A stretch of DNA of 64,000 nucleotides from Bacteroidetes bacterium UBA1935 (GTDB lineage Bacteria; Bacteroidota; Bacteroidia; Chitinophagales; Chitinophagaceae). The notes below the pieces were generated by a model, which saw only the letters and a program-made list of their open reading frames with translations, was not told the origin of the DNA and did no database searches. The DNA lies in assembly GCA_002337045.1 (NCBI GenBank), contig DDFF01000008.1, forward strand, positions 310,001 through 374,000, read 5' to 3'. A program made the position numbers and the translations under genes. This document shows positions 15,264-24,652 of this stretch, one piece after another (the first letter of the stretch is position 1; every line of letters begins with the position of its first letter).

Positions 15264-17253
15264 CAGGTTCTATCCACGCTTCGTTGTCTTTCAATAGCTG
15301 TATTAGTTCGCTTACGGCAATTTCACTTGGCACATTTTTCTTTACTACTTCTTTGCCTTTGTACAGGGTTATTTTACCCGGGCCACTGCCTACATAGCCA
15401 AAGTCTGCATCTGCCATTTCGCCCGGCCCGTTTACTATACAACCCATGATGGCAATCTTTACGCCCTTAAGGTGGTTGGTAGCATTGCGGATTTTCGCTG
15501 TTGTTTCCTGCAGGTCGAAGAGTGTGCGGCCGCAGCTAGGGCAGCTGATGTATTCTGTCTTGCTGATACGTGTGCGTGTAGCTTGCAGTATAGAGAATGC
15601 AGTGTTATTAAGGAATTGATTGTTGTTCTTTACTTCCAGATAGGTACGCCCTGTAGCTTTGATGTTTTGTACTTCGCGCATGTGGTTCCAAAGCCATACG
15701 CCATCGCCCATGCCATCAAGCAATAGACCACCTGTGACGGTCGCAAAGTCTATCAGTTGTTCGTCGATAGTTTTGTCTTTGTTGTTGCAGCAAAGTATCA
15801 CAGGCGATTTGATGTTGCGCATCATCATCTCTGCCACCACACGCCTGATAGAAGGCATGTTATTAGTATCAGTATTGAACAGGCAAATAACAGTGTTGTG
15901 ATTGGCGTGTGTGATGGTGTCGATAATGTTCTGCCAATCGCTATTAGTATCCATTACAACAAAATGCGGGGTGTCTGGCAGCGTAGCTAATGCATTGAAA
16001 GATGTGGTGTCAAATAATGGCCTGTAGGCTGTTTTGTCTACCGCTTGTTGCCATACATCGTAGCTGCAGATTACTTTCAGTGTACCCGGTAGTGCAAAGT
16101 TGATGCTCTTGTTGCCAAGATAAATATAGTCTGCTGCGCCATCGCCGATATTCCATTTATCTGTCGCTTCGTCATACTTATAGCCTATTGCTTCAAGGTC
16201 TGCAGGTTGCAGATTTTCTTCTTCTTTCAGATTAGCAAGTACTACAGGTACATGGTGTCCGCCGATGTTTTCTACAGCGTTTGTTGCTCTGCGTTTGTAT
16301 TCAAATGGATTGTATGGCAGTATAATTTTGTCTTCGTTATACGGATGTATAATGTCAGTATTCGTTCTATTGGTATAGCGCGATACGATGTCTTTACAAA
16401 CAGGTATTTCAAACTCAGGATCTTCAGTCAGTGATACGCGGATAGTGTCGCCAATTCCATCTTCCAGCAATGTGCCTATGCCTACTGCACTCTTAATACG
16501 CCCATCTTCACCATCGCCAGCTTCTGTTACGCCTAAGTGCAGCGGGTAGCATTCGCCAAACTCTTCATCCATCTTTTGCACCAGCAAACGATAAGCCTGT
16601 ACCATTACTTGCGGATTGCTCGATTTCATGCTGAGTATTATCTGATGATAATTTTCACCACGAGCTATTCGCAAAAACTCCATTGCACTTTCTACCATGC
16701 CTATGGGAGAATCCCCGTATCGGCTCATAATGCGGTCGCTCAGCGAGCCGTGGTTGGTGCCAATGCGCATAGCCGTACCATACTCTTTACAAATCTTTAC
16801 AAGCGGTGTAAAGCGCTCGCGTATGCGGTCTATTTCGGCAGCATATTCGCTGTCGGTATATTCTATGAAGTCAAACTTCTTTTTGTCAATATAGTTGCCG
16901 GGGTTTACGCGCACTTTTTCTATAAGTCGGGCAGCAATCTCTGCTGCGTTGGGTGTAAAATGTATGTCTGCAACAAGCGGGGTATTATAGCCCATTGTAC
17001 GCAGTTTGTTTTTGATGTGCAGCAGGTTTTCAGCCTCGTTTTTGCTGGGTGCGGTAATGCGTACCAGTTCTGCACCAGCCTCTATACAACGCACACATTG
17101 GGCAACGGTAGCCTCTGTATCCATGGTGTCTGTAGTCGTCATGGTTTGTATGCGGATGGGGTTGCCATTGCCAAGCAGTAAATCACCGATTTTTACTTCT
17201 TTGGTTTTAAGCCTTTGGTACGATGTGAGCGAAGAACAATAGTATTGCAACAT
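15253..17253 (-). CDS. ispG: 4-hydroxy-3-methylbut-2-enyl-diphosphate synthase (long form)
   Basis: IspG (GcpE) converts methylerythritol cyclodiphosphate to HMBPP in the non-mevalonate isoprenoid pathway. At 666 residues it is the long form, also found in plants and Chlamydiae, with an extra domain between the TIM barrel (about 1-300) and the C-terminal [4Fe-4S] domain. The cluster cysteines are visible in SCPSCGRTLFDLQ (around 570) and MGCIVNGPGEMADADFGYVG (around 600). The start follows a -7 box by 20 nt. The 3' end overlaps the O-antigen-ligase-like gene by 11 nt. Confidence 0.96.
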   Translation of the reverse strand: MLQYYCSSLTSYQRLKTKEVKIGDLLLGNGNPIRIQTMTTTDTMDTEATVAQCVRCIEAGAELVRITAPSKNEAENLLHIKNKLRTMGYNTPLVADIHFTPNAAEIAARLIEKVRVNPGNYIDKKKFDFIEYTDSEYAAEIDRIRERFTPLVKICKEYGTAMRIGTNHGSLSDRIMSRYGDSPIGMVESAMEFLRIARGENYHQIILSMKSSNPQVMVQAYRLLVQKMDEEFGECYPLHLGVTEAGDGEDGRIKSAVGIGTLLEDGIGDTIRVSLTEDPEFEIPVCKDIVSRYTNRTNTDIIHPYNEDKIILPYNPFEYKRRATNAVENIGGHHVPVVLANLKEEENLQPADLEAIGYKYDEATDKWNIGDGAADYIYLGNKSINFALPGTLKVICSYDVWQQAVDKTAYRPLFDTTSFNALATLPDTPHFVVMDTNSDWQNIIDTITHANHNTVICLFNTDTNNMPSIRRVVAEMMMRNIKSPVILCCNNKDKTIDEQLIDFATVTGGLLLDGMGDGVWLWNHMREVQNIKATGRTYLEVKNNNQFLNNTAFSILQATRTRISKTEYISCPSCGRTLFDLQETTAKIRNATNHLKGVKIAIMGCIVNGPGEMADADFGYVGSGPGKITLYKGKEVVKKNVPSEIAVSELIQLLKDNEAWIEPATA

Positions 17254-17273
17254 AGAGCTGATATAATGCAGTG

Positions 17274-17281
17274 CAAATTTA
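17274..17281 (-). promoter_or_regulatory. -7 box TAAATTTG of ispG
   Basis: The minus strand reads TAAATTTG 20 nt upstream of the ispG ATG. Confidence 0.55.
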
Positions 17282-17392
17282 GCAGAATGAATTGAAGCAA
17301 ATTGTGAAAAAAGCTATGAGAATAGTTTATTTATTGATATTTTGATAACAACAAACAAAAGAGGAAATAGTTACCCGATAGGCGAAAAACTA

Positions 17393-17400
17393 TAATTTTG
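17393..17400 (+). promoter_or_regulatory. -7 box TAATTTTG of the alpha/beta hydrolase gene
   Basis: This matches TAnnTTTG 39 nt upstream of the ATG at 17440. Confidence 0.55.
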
Positions 17401-17439
17401 CGGAAAACACAGTAATTTAGTACAACCATTAACGGCAAC

Positions 17440-18201
17440 ATGCAATACGAAGTAAAACAGAACGGTAAATTTAAATATGTAGAAGAGGGCGCAGGCGAGC
17501 CATTGGTACTGTTACACGGACTTTTTGGTGCACTGAGCAATTTTAAAGACCTCGTCGATCATTTTAAGCAAACGCATAAGGTTATTATACCTATGCTGCC
17601 GCTGTTCGACCTTACGATATTGGATACTACCGTTGGTGGCCTTGCCAAGCATGTGCAGAAGTTTCTGGATACAATGAACTATGGCAAAGTGCACCTGCTG
17701 GGCAACTCTTTGGGTGGGCACGTAGGGCTTGTATATACTCTTAAGCATCAGGATAAAGTTAAAACCCTGACACTGACAGGTAGCTCGGGCCTTTTTGAAA
17801 ACGGAATGGGCGAAACATATCCTAAGCGTGGCGATTACGATTTTATCAAAAAGAAAACAGAACTTACTTTTTACGATCCTGCCATAGCTAATAAAGAGCT
17901 CGTTGATGAGGTGTATTCTATAGTAAACAACAGGCTGAAAGCCCTGAAGATAATAGCACTGGCAAAATCGGCCATCAGACACAATCTGGGCGATGAGCTC
18001 AAAGAAATAAAAGTGCCTACTTGCCTTGTATGGGGTAAGAATGATACCATCACTCCGCCAATGGTAGCAGAAGAATTTAAAAAGCTGATACCAAACTCTG
18101 AACTGCACTGGATAGACAAATGCGGCCACGCACCGATGATGGAAGTGCCTGCAGAGTTTAATGTGATATTGGACGGATTCTTAGCAAAACACAAAGGATA
18201 A
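17440..18201 (+). CDS. Alpha/beta-fold hydrolase
   Basis: The 253-residue protein has the full alpha/beta-hydrolase set. The oxyanion-hole motif is LLHGLFGALSNF. The nucleophile elbow GNSLGG places Ser near residue 90. The acid is in VWGKNDTITPP (about 203) and the His is in DKCGHAPMMEVP (about 229). It has no signal peptide and is presumably cytoplasmic. It resembles MhpC/BioH-like esterases; the substrate is unknown. The CBS-domain gene follows 96 nt later on the same strand. Confidence 0.92.
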   Translation: MQYEVKQNGKFKYVEEGAGEPLVLLHGLFGALSNFKDLVDHFKQTHKVIIPMLPLFDLTILDTTVGGLAKHVQKFLDTMNYGKVHLLGNSLGGHVGLVYTLKHQDKVKTLTLTGSSGLFENGMGETYPKRGDYDFIKKKTELTFYDPAIANKELVDEVYSIVNNRLKALKIIALAKSAIRHNLGDELKEIKVPTCLVWGKNDTITPPMVAEEFKKLIPNSELHWIDKCGHAPMMEVPAEFNVILDGFLAKHKG

Positions 18202-18297
18202 CAAACATAATTGTCACCCTGCTGTTATATTTAATGCAAACAATAAACCTGATTTGCATATTCTACGTTATATAATAGCAAAGGGGCATCAAACAAA

Positions 18298-18960
18298 ATG
18301 GTAGTTGAACAACTGATATCACCGACAGTACCCACCCTGATTCCTACAGACACAGGAGACAAAGCTTTGACACTGATGGACGAGAATAACCTCGCACAGC
18401 TACCGTTGATTGCCGATGAAAAATATGTAGGCCTTGTACAGGAAAACGACCTGCTGGACTGGGAAACACCCGACAAATCTTTACAGAATGCAGACTTTCT
18501 GGGTTATCGTCCTGCCGTACTGGCATCCGGGCATCCGTACGAAGCACTGCGTATAGCACACCAGCAAAACCTGGCAGTAGTACCTGTGGTAGATGCAGAG
18601 AATACCTATGTAGGGTCTATAACCAGAGATGAACTGCTGCGCTACGTTACAGAAAATACAGGGCTGAATAATCCGGGTGGTATTATTGTGTTGGAGATAG
18701 ACCCGCGCAACTACAGCCTGTACGAAATAGCACGTATTTGCGAGAGCGAGGAAGTGTTGCTTATCAGCACACAGATATTCAGTAACAAGCTGACAGGCAA
18801 GCTGGAAGTAACGCTGAAAACAAACAGAAATAGCCTTGGCGGTGTAGTATCTGCACTGGAAAGGCATAATTATAAAGTAAAAGAAGTGTTTGGAGATACA
18901 ACAGATCAGGACAGCCTGCAAGACAGGTTTAACAACCTGATGAACTACCTCAATATGTAG
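18298..18960 (+). CDS. CBS-domain protein with ACT-like C-terminus
   Basis: The 220-residue protein has a tandem CBS pair covering about residues 1-125 (VPTLIPTDTGDKALTLMDEN, LPLIADEKYVGLV; then VVPVVDAENTYVGSITRDEL). A C-terminal part of about 80 residues looks ACT-like (IIVLEIDPRNYSLYEIARI, KLEVTLKTN). CBS pairs bind adenine nucleotides and act as energy sensors; the partner is unknown. The DUF3109 gene follows 31 nt downstream with its own -7 box. Confidence 0.85.
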   Translation: MVVEQLISPTVPTLIPTDTGDKALTLMDENNLAQLPLIADEKYVGLVQENDLLDWETPDKSLQNADFLGYRPAVLASGHPYEALRIAHQQNLAVVPVVDAENTYVGSITRDELLRYVTENTGLNNPGGIIVLEIDPRNYSLYEIARICESEEVLLISTQIFSNKLTGKLEVTLKTNRNSLGGVVSALERHNYKVKEVFGDTTDQDSLQDRFNNLMNYLNM

Positions 18961-18963
18961 TTG

Positions 18964-18971
18964 TATCTTTG
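18964..18971 (+). promoter_or_regulatory. -7 box TATCTTTG of the DUF3109 gene
   Basis: This matches TAnnTTTG immediately after the CBS gene stop and 20 nt before the ATG at 18992. Confidence 0.55.
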
Positions 18972-18991
18972 CATCCATATTTTCCTTTTCA

Positions 18992-19576
18992 ATGATTGCG
19001 ATAGATAATGTTTTACTGAGCGACCAGGTGGTTGAAGAACAGTTTGTATGCGACCTGAACGCATGTAAAGGTGGCTGCTGTGTAGATGGTGACTGTGGTG
19101 CGCCGCTAACCGAAGAAGAAACAAAAATCATTGCAAAAGTATATCCTATGGTAAAGCCATACCTGCTATCCGAATATGTGGAAGAGGTAAAGAAACAAGG
19201 CACACATACCATAGATGATGAGTATGGCTTTGTAACGCCTACAGTAAACGGTGGTATATGTGTATATGCCTATACCGATGAAGTGGGTATTGTGAAATGT
19301 GCTTTTGAAAAAGCATACAACGAGGGTAAGATAGATTTCAAAAAACCTATTTCCTGCCATTTATATCCCATCCGCATCAAGCAGATGGATGGATACGAAG
19401 CCGTAAACTACGAACCGCGCAAGCAGATGTGCAAACCTGCCTGCAAGCTGGGCAAGCAGCTGAAAGTGCCTGTATACAAGTTTCTGAAAGACTCCATAAC
19501 CCGCAAATACGGAGAGGAGTTTTATGATACACTGGATGCCGTAGCTAAAAAAATGAATGCGGATAAAAACCGTTAG
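18992..19576 (+). CDS. DUF3109 Cys-rich protein
   Basis: The 194-residue protein has many conserved cysteines. It starts with FVCDLNACKGGCCVDGDCGAPL and continues with GGICVYA, VKCAFEKA, ISCHLYPIRI and KQMCKPACKLG. That is the DUF3109 pattern, related to YkgJ-like zinc/iron-chelating proteins. The function is unknown; the Cys distribution suggests a metal or Fe-S site. Its last four bases overlap the 3' end of the convergent DUF1801-like gene. Confidence 0.9.
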   Translation: MIAIDNVLLSDQVVEEQFVCDLNACKGGCCVDGDCGAPLTEEETKIIAKVYPMVKPYLLSEYVEEVKKQGTHTIDDEYGFVTPTVNGGICVYAYTDEVGIVKCAFEKAYNEGKIDFKKPISCHLYPIRIKQMDGYEAVNYEPRKQMCKPACKLGKQLKVPVYKFLKDSITRKYGEEFYDTLDAVAKKMNADKNR

Positions 19577-19932
19577 TGTCTGCTGGCGCGGATGATGTTT
19601 TTCATCACCTGCTTTATCTCAGTTTCCAGTTCGGGGGTCATTTCTGTAAGCTTTACGTGCTTGGCATGCTTGCCATCGCCTTCTATTTTTAGGCTCATGG
19701 TATCGGCAGCATCTGTATAGTGCAGGTATAACACGCAGTACTTATCTGTAAGCTGTATGCCAAACAATACATTATCGGGTTTGCCCTTGCTGTAAAGTGC
19801 CACCTTCGATTTTGTACCACCGTAAATCTGTTCGTTGATGAGCTTGTCAACGCGCAGTGCCAAGCCTTTCAGCTGCATAGCGGTTTTTTGCAAAGGCTCA
19901 GGCCTACCCTCTAGTATTGCTTCAAATGTCAT
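19573..19932 (-). CDS. DUF1801-like small protein
   Basis: This 119-residue cytoplasmic protein resembles the DUF1801/YdhG group: a helical N-terminus (LKGLALRVDKLINEQIYGG), then strands with KVALYSKGKPDNVLFGIQL and YCVLYLHYTD, and KHAKHVKL. The fold is similar to YjbR-like proteins; function is unknown. It lies on the same strand as rpoN, 31 nt downstream of its stop, so it may be read from the rpoN transcript. Confidence 0.65.
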   Translation of the reverse strand: MTFEAILEGRPEPLQKTAMQLKGLALRVDKLINEQIYGGTKSKVALYSKGKPDNVLFGIQLTDKYCVLYLHYTDAADTMSLKIEGDGKHAKHVKLTEMTPELETEIKQVMKNIIRASRH

Positions 19933-19963
19933 AATGGGGTGATGAATAAAATGGTGAATTGTA

Positions 19964-21454
19964 CTACAATTCTTTACGCAAACGTGCTACGGGAATGTTC
20001 AACTGCTCGCGATACTTTGCTACTGTACGGCGTGCTATGTTGTAACCTTTTTCCTGCAGCATCTCTGTCAATTTCTCGTCAGAGTGTGGTTTGCGTTTGT
20101 TTTCACTGCCGATGATATCGTTTAATATCGTTTTTACCTCTCTGGTAGATACTTCTTCGCCACTTTCCGTTTGCAATGCCTCAGAGAAGAAGTACTTCAA
20201 TTTATATGTGCCGAACTCAGTTTGTACAAATTTGCTATTTGCTACGCGCGATACAGTTGAAACATCCAGTGCCGTCATCTGTGCTATGTCTTTCAGAATC
20301 ATTGGCTTCAGCGATGTTTCATCTCCACTCAGGAAAAACTCTGTCTGGAACACGATGATAGCCTGCATGGTTTGCAACAGTGTATGCTGCCTTTGCTTGA
20401 TGGCATCTATAAACCATTTTGCAGAGTCGAGCTTTTGCTTGATGAACTGTACCGCTTCTTTCTGACGCTTATCTTTTTTATCGCCACGGTCGTATGCACG
20501 CATCATCTCTTTATAGCCGTCTGATATTCTCAGTTCAGGGGCGTTTTTAGAGTTAAGGGAAAGCTCCAGTTTGCCATTGTTGTTGAATACAAAGAAATCG
20601 GGGATGATATAGCTTTCTGCCTTGTTTACAATAGCGAAAGCAGCCCCGGGTTTCGGATTCAGCTTGATGATGGAATTGATGACTTCTTTAAAGTCTTCAT
20701 TATTCAGCCCCAGATGGCGCTGTATTTTGTCGTAGTGTTTCTTTATAAATTCATTGAAGTATTTGTCTATGACCTCAATGGCATTTTTCGATGCTTTTGT
20801 TTGCGGGTCGATGCGTTTCAGTTGCAGCAACAGACATTCCTGCAGCGTCCATGCACATAAACCGGGTGGGTCGAACTGTTGAATTTTTGCAATCAGCGAG
20901 TTAACCTCTGCTTCATCAGTATAGATGTTTTGCCCGAAAGCAAGGTCATCTACCAAGGCTGTGATTTCTCTGCGCAGATAGCCATCCTCGTCCATGCTAC
21001 CGATAATCTGTTCTGCAATGGCATGTGCGCGGTCGTCCAGTTCCAGCATGCCCAGTTGGTCAAGTACATGGTCGTGAAAGCTTGTTTCTACCCTTACTGG
21101 TGCGCTACCACGTTCTGTATCGCCACTGTTGCCATAGTAATCGTCGCCGTAATCTCTGCCTGTATCATCATCTTCATGACGAAGAAAATCATCTATATCT
21201 ACTTTCTCTGCAGTATCATCACTCAGTTCCACATCATCTGCTTCTTCAAAGTCGTCACTGCTTTCATTATCCTGCAGGTCATATTCATCAGCCGCATTAT
21301 CCTCGTTGCCTACTTCCAGCGCCGGGTTTTCTTCCAGTTCTTCTTTTATTCTTTCTTCAAGGTTGGCAGTAGGTATCTGCAACAGTTTCATGAGCTGAAT
21401 CTGTTGGGGGGATAGTTTTTGTAGTAACTTCTGCTGTTGCGACTGTCTGAGCAT
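19964..21454 (-). CDS. rpoN: RNA polymerase sigma-54 factor
   Basis: Sigma-54 directs RNA polymerase to -24/-12 promoters and needs AAA+ activators. The 496-residue protein has the Gln-rich region I (MLRQSQQQKLLQKLSPQQIQ), an acidic region II (about residues 50-110), the core-binding region III, and the C-terminal RpoN box ARRTVAKYREQLNIP. I saw no clear TGGCAC-N5-TTGC promoter or sigma-54 activator gene in this window. Confidence 0.97.
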   Translation of the reverse strand: MLRQSQQQKLLQKLSPQQIQLMKLLQIPTANLEERIKEELEENPALEVGNEDNAADEYDLQDNESSDDFEEADDVELSDDTAEKVDIDDFLRHEDDDTGRDYGDDYYGNSGDTERGSAPVRVETSFHDHVLDQLGMLELDDRAHAIAEQIIGSMDEDGYLRREITALVDDLAFGQNIYTDEAEVNSLIAKIQQFDPPGLCAWTLQECLLLQLKRIDPQTKASKNAIEVIDKYFNEFIKKHYDKIQRHLGLNNEDFKEVINSIIKLNPKPGAAFAIVNKAESYIIPDFFVFNNNGKLELSLNSKNAPELRISDGYKEMMRAYDRGDKKDKRQKEAVQFIKQKLDSAKWFIDAIKQRQHTLLQTMQAIIVFQTEFFLSGDETSLKPMILKDIAQMTALDVSTVSRVANSKFVQTEFGTYKLKYFFSEALQTESGEEVSTREVKTILNDIIGSENKRKPHSDEKLTEMLQEKGYNIARRTVAKYREQLNIPVARLRKEL

Positions 21455-21470
21455 ATTCCTGTCTTCCTTA

Positions 21471-21478
21471 CAAAAATA
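21471..21478 (-). promoter_or_regulatory. -7 box TATTTTTG of rpoN
   Basis: The minus strand reads TATTTTTG 16 nt upstream of the rpoN ATG. Confidence 0.55.
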
Positions 21479-21619
21479 AAATTTAAGGCGACAAATAGGG
21501 CAAAGCTGCAGACTATTTCAAAAACCTGACTTTATCTTAACAATCATTTGGGTGTTAACAGGCTTCTTTTATCGAAACTTGTTTTGTACTTTTCTGCACA
21601 AATGTATCGTGGTTAGTGC

Positions 21620-22831
21620 ATGAGTAAGAAGCCATATATATCGCCATCGTTTTCCTATGTTCCGCTTGAGGAAACATTGGAAATACTGCCTAAGAAGAAA
21701 GATCTTTTTATAGGTATACCTAAGGAGAGCTCTTTTCAGGAAAATCGTGTGGCGCTGACACCCGAAGCGGTTTCAGTTTTAGTTAATAATGGCCACGATG
21801 TGGTGGTTGAGCATAATGCAGGCGAAGGCTCTTTTTACTTCGACAGTGACTATAGCGAAGCAGGTGCACGCATCGTGTACGAAAAATCGGAAGTTTACAA
21901 AGCAACGACGATTATTAAGTCGGCACCCATATCTGAAGAAGAAGTAGCACTGCTGCAACCCAATCAGGTGGTGATATCGCCAATTCATATGCCTTTCCTG
22001 AAAAAGGAAATGATAGAGCATCTGATACAAAAGAAAATCATTGCTATTGCATTCGATTCTATTAAAGATGATTCAGGCACTTACCCTATTGTACGCTCTA
22101 TGAGCGAAATAGCTGGTAGCTCTGCCATACTTACCGCAGCCAAATACCTGAACAACGTCCACAACGGCAAGGGTATACTGTTAGGCGGTATATCGGGTGT
22201 GCCACCTGCCAAGGTGTTGATACTGGGTGCGGGTGTAGTGGGCGAGTTTGCAGCACGTACTGCATTGGGCCTTGGTGCATCGGTAATGATATTCGATAAT
22301 TCCATTTACCGACTGATGCGTTTGCAAAACAATATCGGCAGGCGTTGTTCTACATCCGTAATAGAACCTGTAACACTGGCTGAGGAACTGGCCAATACAG
22401 ATGTGGTAGTAGGTGCACTGAAGCCCAAGAACGGTATTACACCTGTGGTAGTGACAGACGAGATGGTGAGCAATATGAAAGCAGGCTCTGTTATTGTAGA
22501 CGTTAGTATAGACCGTGGTGGCTGCTTCGAAACATCAAAAGCTACCACGCACGAAAACCCGATATATAAGAAGTATGATGTGATACACTACTGTGTGCCT
22601 AATATGGCATCTGCAGTATCGCGTACCGCATCACGCGCTATCAGCAATGTATTGATGCCCATTATGATGCAGTGTGCAGATATGGGCGGCTTTGAAAGCC
22701 TGATACAGGCAAAAGGTGGCATACGTAATGGGGTGTATATGTATAAAGGTTGTGTGACGAATGCGCCGATAGCCAAACGTTTTAACTTTAAATACACAGA
22801 CCTGGATTTGCTGCTGGCAACCCAGAGCTAA
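21620..22831 (+). CDS. ald: Alanine dehydrogenase
   Basis: Alanine dehydrogenase interconverts alanine and pyruvate with NAD. The 403-residue protein has the AlaDH/PNT N-terminal domain (GIPKESSFQENRVALTPEAV) and the Rossmann NAD domain with VLILGAGVVGEFAARTALGLG. A C-terminal part follows (HYCVPNMASAVSRTASRAIS). It has about 30 extra N-terminal residues compared with the classical enzyme, and PIHMP where that enzyme has HLA. A TerB-like gene follows 19 nt downstream. Confidence 0.92.
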   Translation: MSKKPYISPSFSYVPLEETLEILPKKKDLFIGIPKESSFQENRVALTPEAVSVLVNNGHDVVVEHNAGEGSFYFDSDYSEAGARIVYEKSEVYKATTIIKSAPISEEEVALLQPNQVVISPIHMPFLKKEMIEHLIQKKIIAIAFDSIKDDSGTYPIVRSMSEIAGSSAILTAAKYLNNVHNGKGILLGGISGVPPAKVLILGAGVVGEFAARTALGLGASVMIFDNSIYRLMRLQNNIGRRCSTSVIEPVTLAEELANTDVVVGALKPKNGITPVVVTDEMVSNMKAGSVIVDVSIDRGGCFETSKATTHENPIYKKYDVIHYCVPNMASAVSRTASRAISNVLMPIMMQCADMGGFESLIQAKGGIRNGVYMYKGCVTNAPIAKRFNFKYTDLDLLLATQS

Positions 22832-22850
22832 CTATAAGCTGAGGAATTGT

Positions 22851-23207
22851 ATGCCCAACAATAGAATGAACAAAACCATTGCGGGATACCATCTGCTGAT
22901 GATACTATCGGCAGTGGATTTTCGTATTAGTGCAGATGAGGACAATGTGATACGTGAGTATATAGTGGAGGAATTTCCGTTCAGGGTGAATCTTGATAAG
23001 CAGATGGAAATCATCAGCAATCTGCGCCACGATGAGTGGGAGGCACATTTCCAGAAAGCATTAGACGATTTCTACGACGACTCTACAGAAGAAGAGCGCA
23101 ACAGCCTGTTGCGTTTCGCCATCAAGCTAACCAAGGCAGATAATGTAATCACCAAAGAAGAGAATCATTACCTGAACCTCCTCTTCAATGCATGGAAGCC
23201 TGAATAG
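22851..23207 (+). CDS. TerB-like small acidic protein
   Basis: This 118-residue all-helical protein has two TerB-like segments: LLMILSAVDFRISADEDNVI near the start and LLRFAIKLTKADNVITKEEN near the end. Both carry the D/E-rich turn (D-x-x-I-xx-xE) that binds metal in TerB/DjlA-type domains. It lies 19 nt after alanine dehydrogenase and is probably co-transcribed. It ends 5 nt from the convergent uppP gene. Role unknown. Confidence 0.75.
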   Translation: MPNNRMNKTIAGYHLLMILSAVDFRISADEDNVIREYIVEEFPFRVNLDKQMEIISNLRHDEWEAHFQKALDDFYDDSTEEERNSLLRFAIKLTKADNVITKEENHYLNLLFNAWKPE

Positions 23208-23212
23208 TTCGA

Positions 23213-24028
23213 TTACTTGTTCAATCCCAACAACAGCAGTACGATAATGCCAGCTATGATGCGGTAGATGCCAAACAGCCTGAAGCCATATTTCTGCAGG
23301 AAGCTGATGAATGATTTAATGGCAATCATGGCTACTACAAATGATACCAACGCCCCTACGCCAAATATCATCAGGTTGTCGCTGTTCTGTGTCAGCATTT
23401 CATAGCCTTTCATTTCTGTACCGTTTACAGTCCAGTGTTTCAACACCAGCGAATAGCCAGTAGCTGCCGCCATGGTAGGCACTGCGAGGAAGAAAGAAAA
23501 TTCCGCTGCTACACTGCGTGTCAGCTTTTGCTGCATACCGCCTATGATGGTTGCCGCACTGCGGCTAACGCCCGGTATCATAGATATACACTGCCACAAG
23601 CCAATGACAAAGCCATTTTTGTGAGAGATGTTTTCTTCAGTTGTAATGGTAGGATTATTAAATGCTTTATCTATAAATAACAATACCACACCACCCAATA
23701 TCAGCGATACGGAAACCGTCAGCGGGCTTTCCAATAGTTCTTCAATAGCATCGTTGAACAGGAAACCGAGTACAAGCGCAGGTATTACAGCCACTATCAG
23801 TTTTACATAAAACTGCCATTTTTTGAAATCGAAAAACTTCTTCCAGTACAATACTACTACAGAGAGGATAGCACCAAGCTGTATGCATACTTCAAACAGT
23901 TTTGTAAAGCTGTCTTCCTGAATACCCATGAAGTAGCTGGCAAGTATCATATGTCCAGTAGAAGAGATAGGTAAAAACTCTGTGATGCCCTCTACGATGC
24001 CAAGGATGATTGATTGGAATAAAGTCAT
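23213..24028 (-). CDS. uppP: Undecaprenyl-diphosphate phosphatase
   Basis: UppP (BacA) dephosphorylates undecaprenyl diphosphate in the inner membrane to recycle the cell-wall lipid carrier; excess gives bacitracin resistance. The 271-residue protein has about eight membrane segments and both signature motifs: EGITEFLPISSTGHMIL (about residues 13-29) and SMIPGVSRSAATIIGG (about 152-167). Its ATG overlaps the queE stop by 1 nt, so it is translationally coupled as the last gene of folD-queE-uppP. Confidence 0.96.
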   Translation of the reverse strand: MTLFQSIILGIVEGITEFLPISSTGHMILASYFMGIQEDSFTKLFEVCIQLGAILSVVVLYWKKFFDFKKWQFYVKLIVAVIPALVLGFLFNDAIEELLESPLTVSVSLILGGVVLLFIDKAFNNPTITTEENISHKNGFVIGLWQCISMIPGVSRSAATIIGGMQQKLTRSVAAEFSFFLAVPTMAAATGYSLVLKHWTVNGTEMKGYEMLTQNSDNLMIFGVGALVSFVVAMIAIKSFISFLQKYGFRLFGIYRIIAGIIVLLLLGLNK

Positions 24029-24648
24029 TATGGTATGTTGATGTATTTATGCGTTTGCAAAGACAATTGCCATTGCGGATGTTGTTTTATATAGTCGATG
24101 ATGAGCGGCGTCATGGTATCTATGCGACTCCATTCAGGTTGCAGATACAGCTTACATTGCTTGCCTACTTTGGCAGCATGTTCTTCTGCCCATGCAAAGT
24201 CCGATTTGTTGTACACTACAATCTTTAGCTCATGTGCCAGCTCCATGTTTTCTTCAAGCGGAGCTTTGAATTTTTTCGGAGACAGTGTTATCCAATCGAG
24301 CTTTCCACTTAGCGGATGCGCGCCCGATGTTTCTATGTGCACTCGAAAGCCTGCATCGTGCAGCGATTGGCAGATATTCACAAGATTGTGCATCGCAGGT
24401 TCGCCACCGGTTATTACGGCTATACGTCCCGGGTTTGCAGATGCTATAGTAGTAATTTCTTCAACCGTCATTACAGGATGTTTGGATGCATCCCAACTGT
24501 CTTTTACATCGCACCACACACAGCCCACATCGCACCCGCCAAGGCGAATGAAATAGGCAGCATGTCCGCTGTACATACCCTCTCCCTGAAGCGTGTAGAA
24601 ATGCTCCATCACAGGATATGATGTTATTTGATTGGTAGTAACAGACAC
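24028..24648 (-). CDS. queE: 7-carboxy-7-deazaguanine synthase (radical SAM)
   Basis: QueE rearranges carboxytetrahydropterin to CDG in queuosine biosynthesis. The 206-residue protein has the radical-SAM cluster motif in RLGGCDVGCVWCDVKDSW (CxxxCxxC), the preceding LQGEGMYSG, and the SAM-contact stretch VITGGEPAMHN. It lies 4 nt downstream of folD and overlaps uppP by 1 nt. No other queuosine genes are in the window. Confidence 0.95.
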   Translation of the reverse strand: MSVTTNQITSYPVMEHFYTLQGEGMYSGHAAYFIRLGGCDVGCVWCDVKDSWDASKHPVMTVEEITTIASANPGRIAVITGGEPAMHNLVNICQSLHDAGFRVHIETSGAHPLSGKLDWITLSPKKFKAPLEENMELAHELKIVVYNKSDFAWAEEHAAKVGKQCKLYLQPEWSRIDTMTPLIIDYIKQHPQWQLSLQTHKYINIP

Positions 24649-24652
24649 GGTA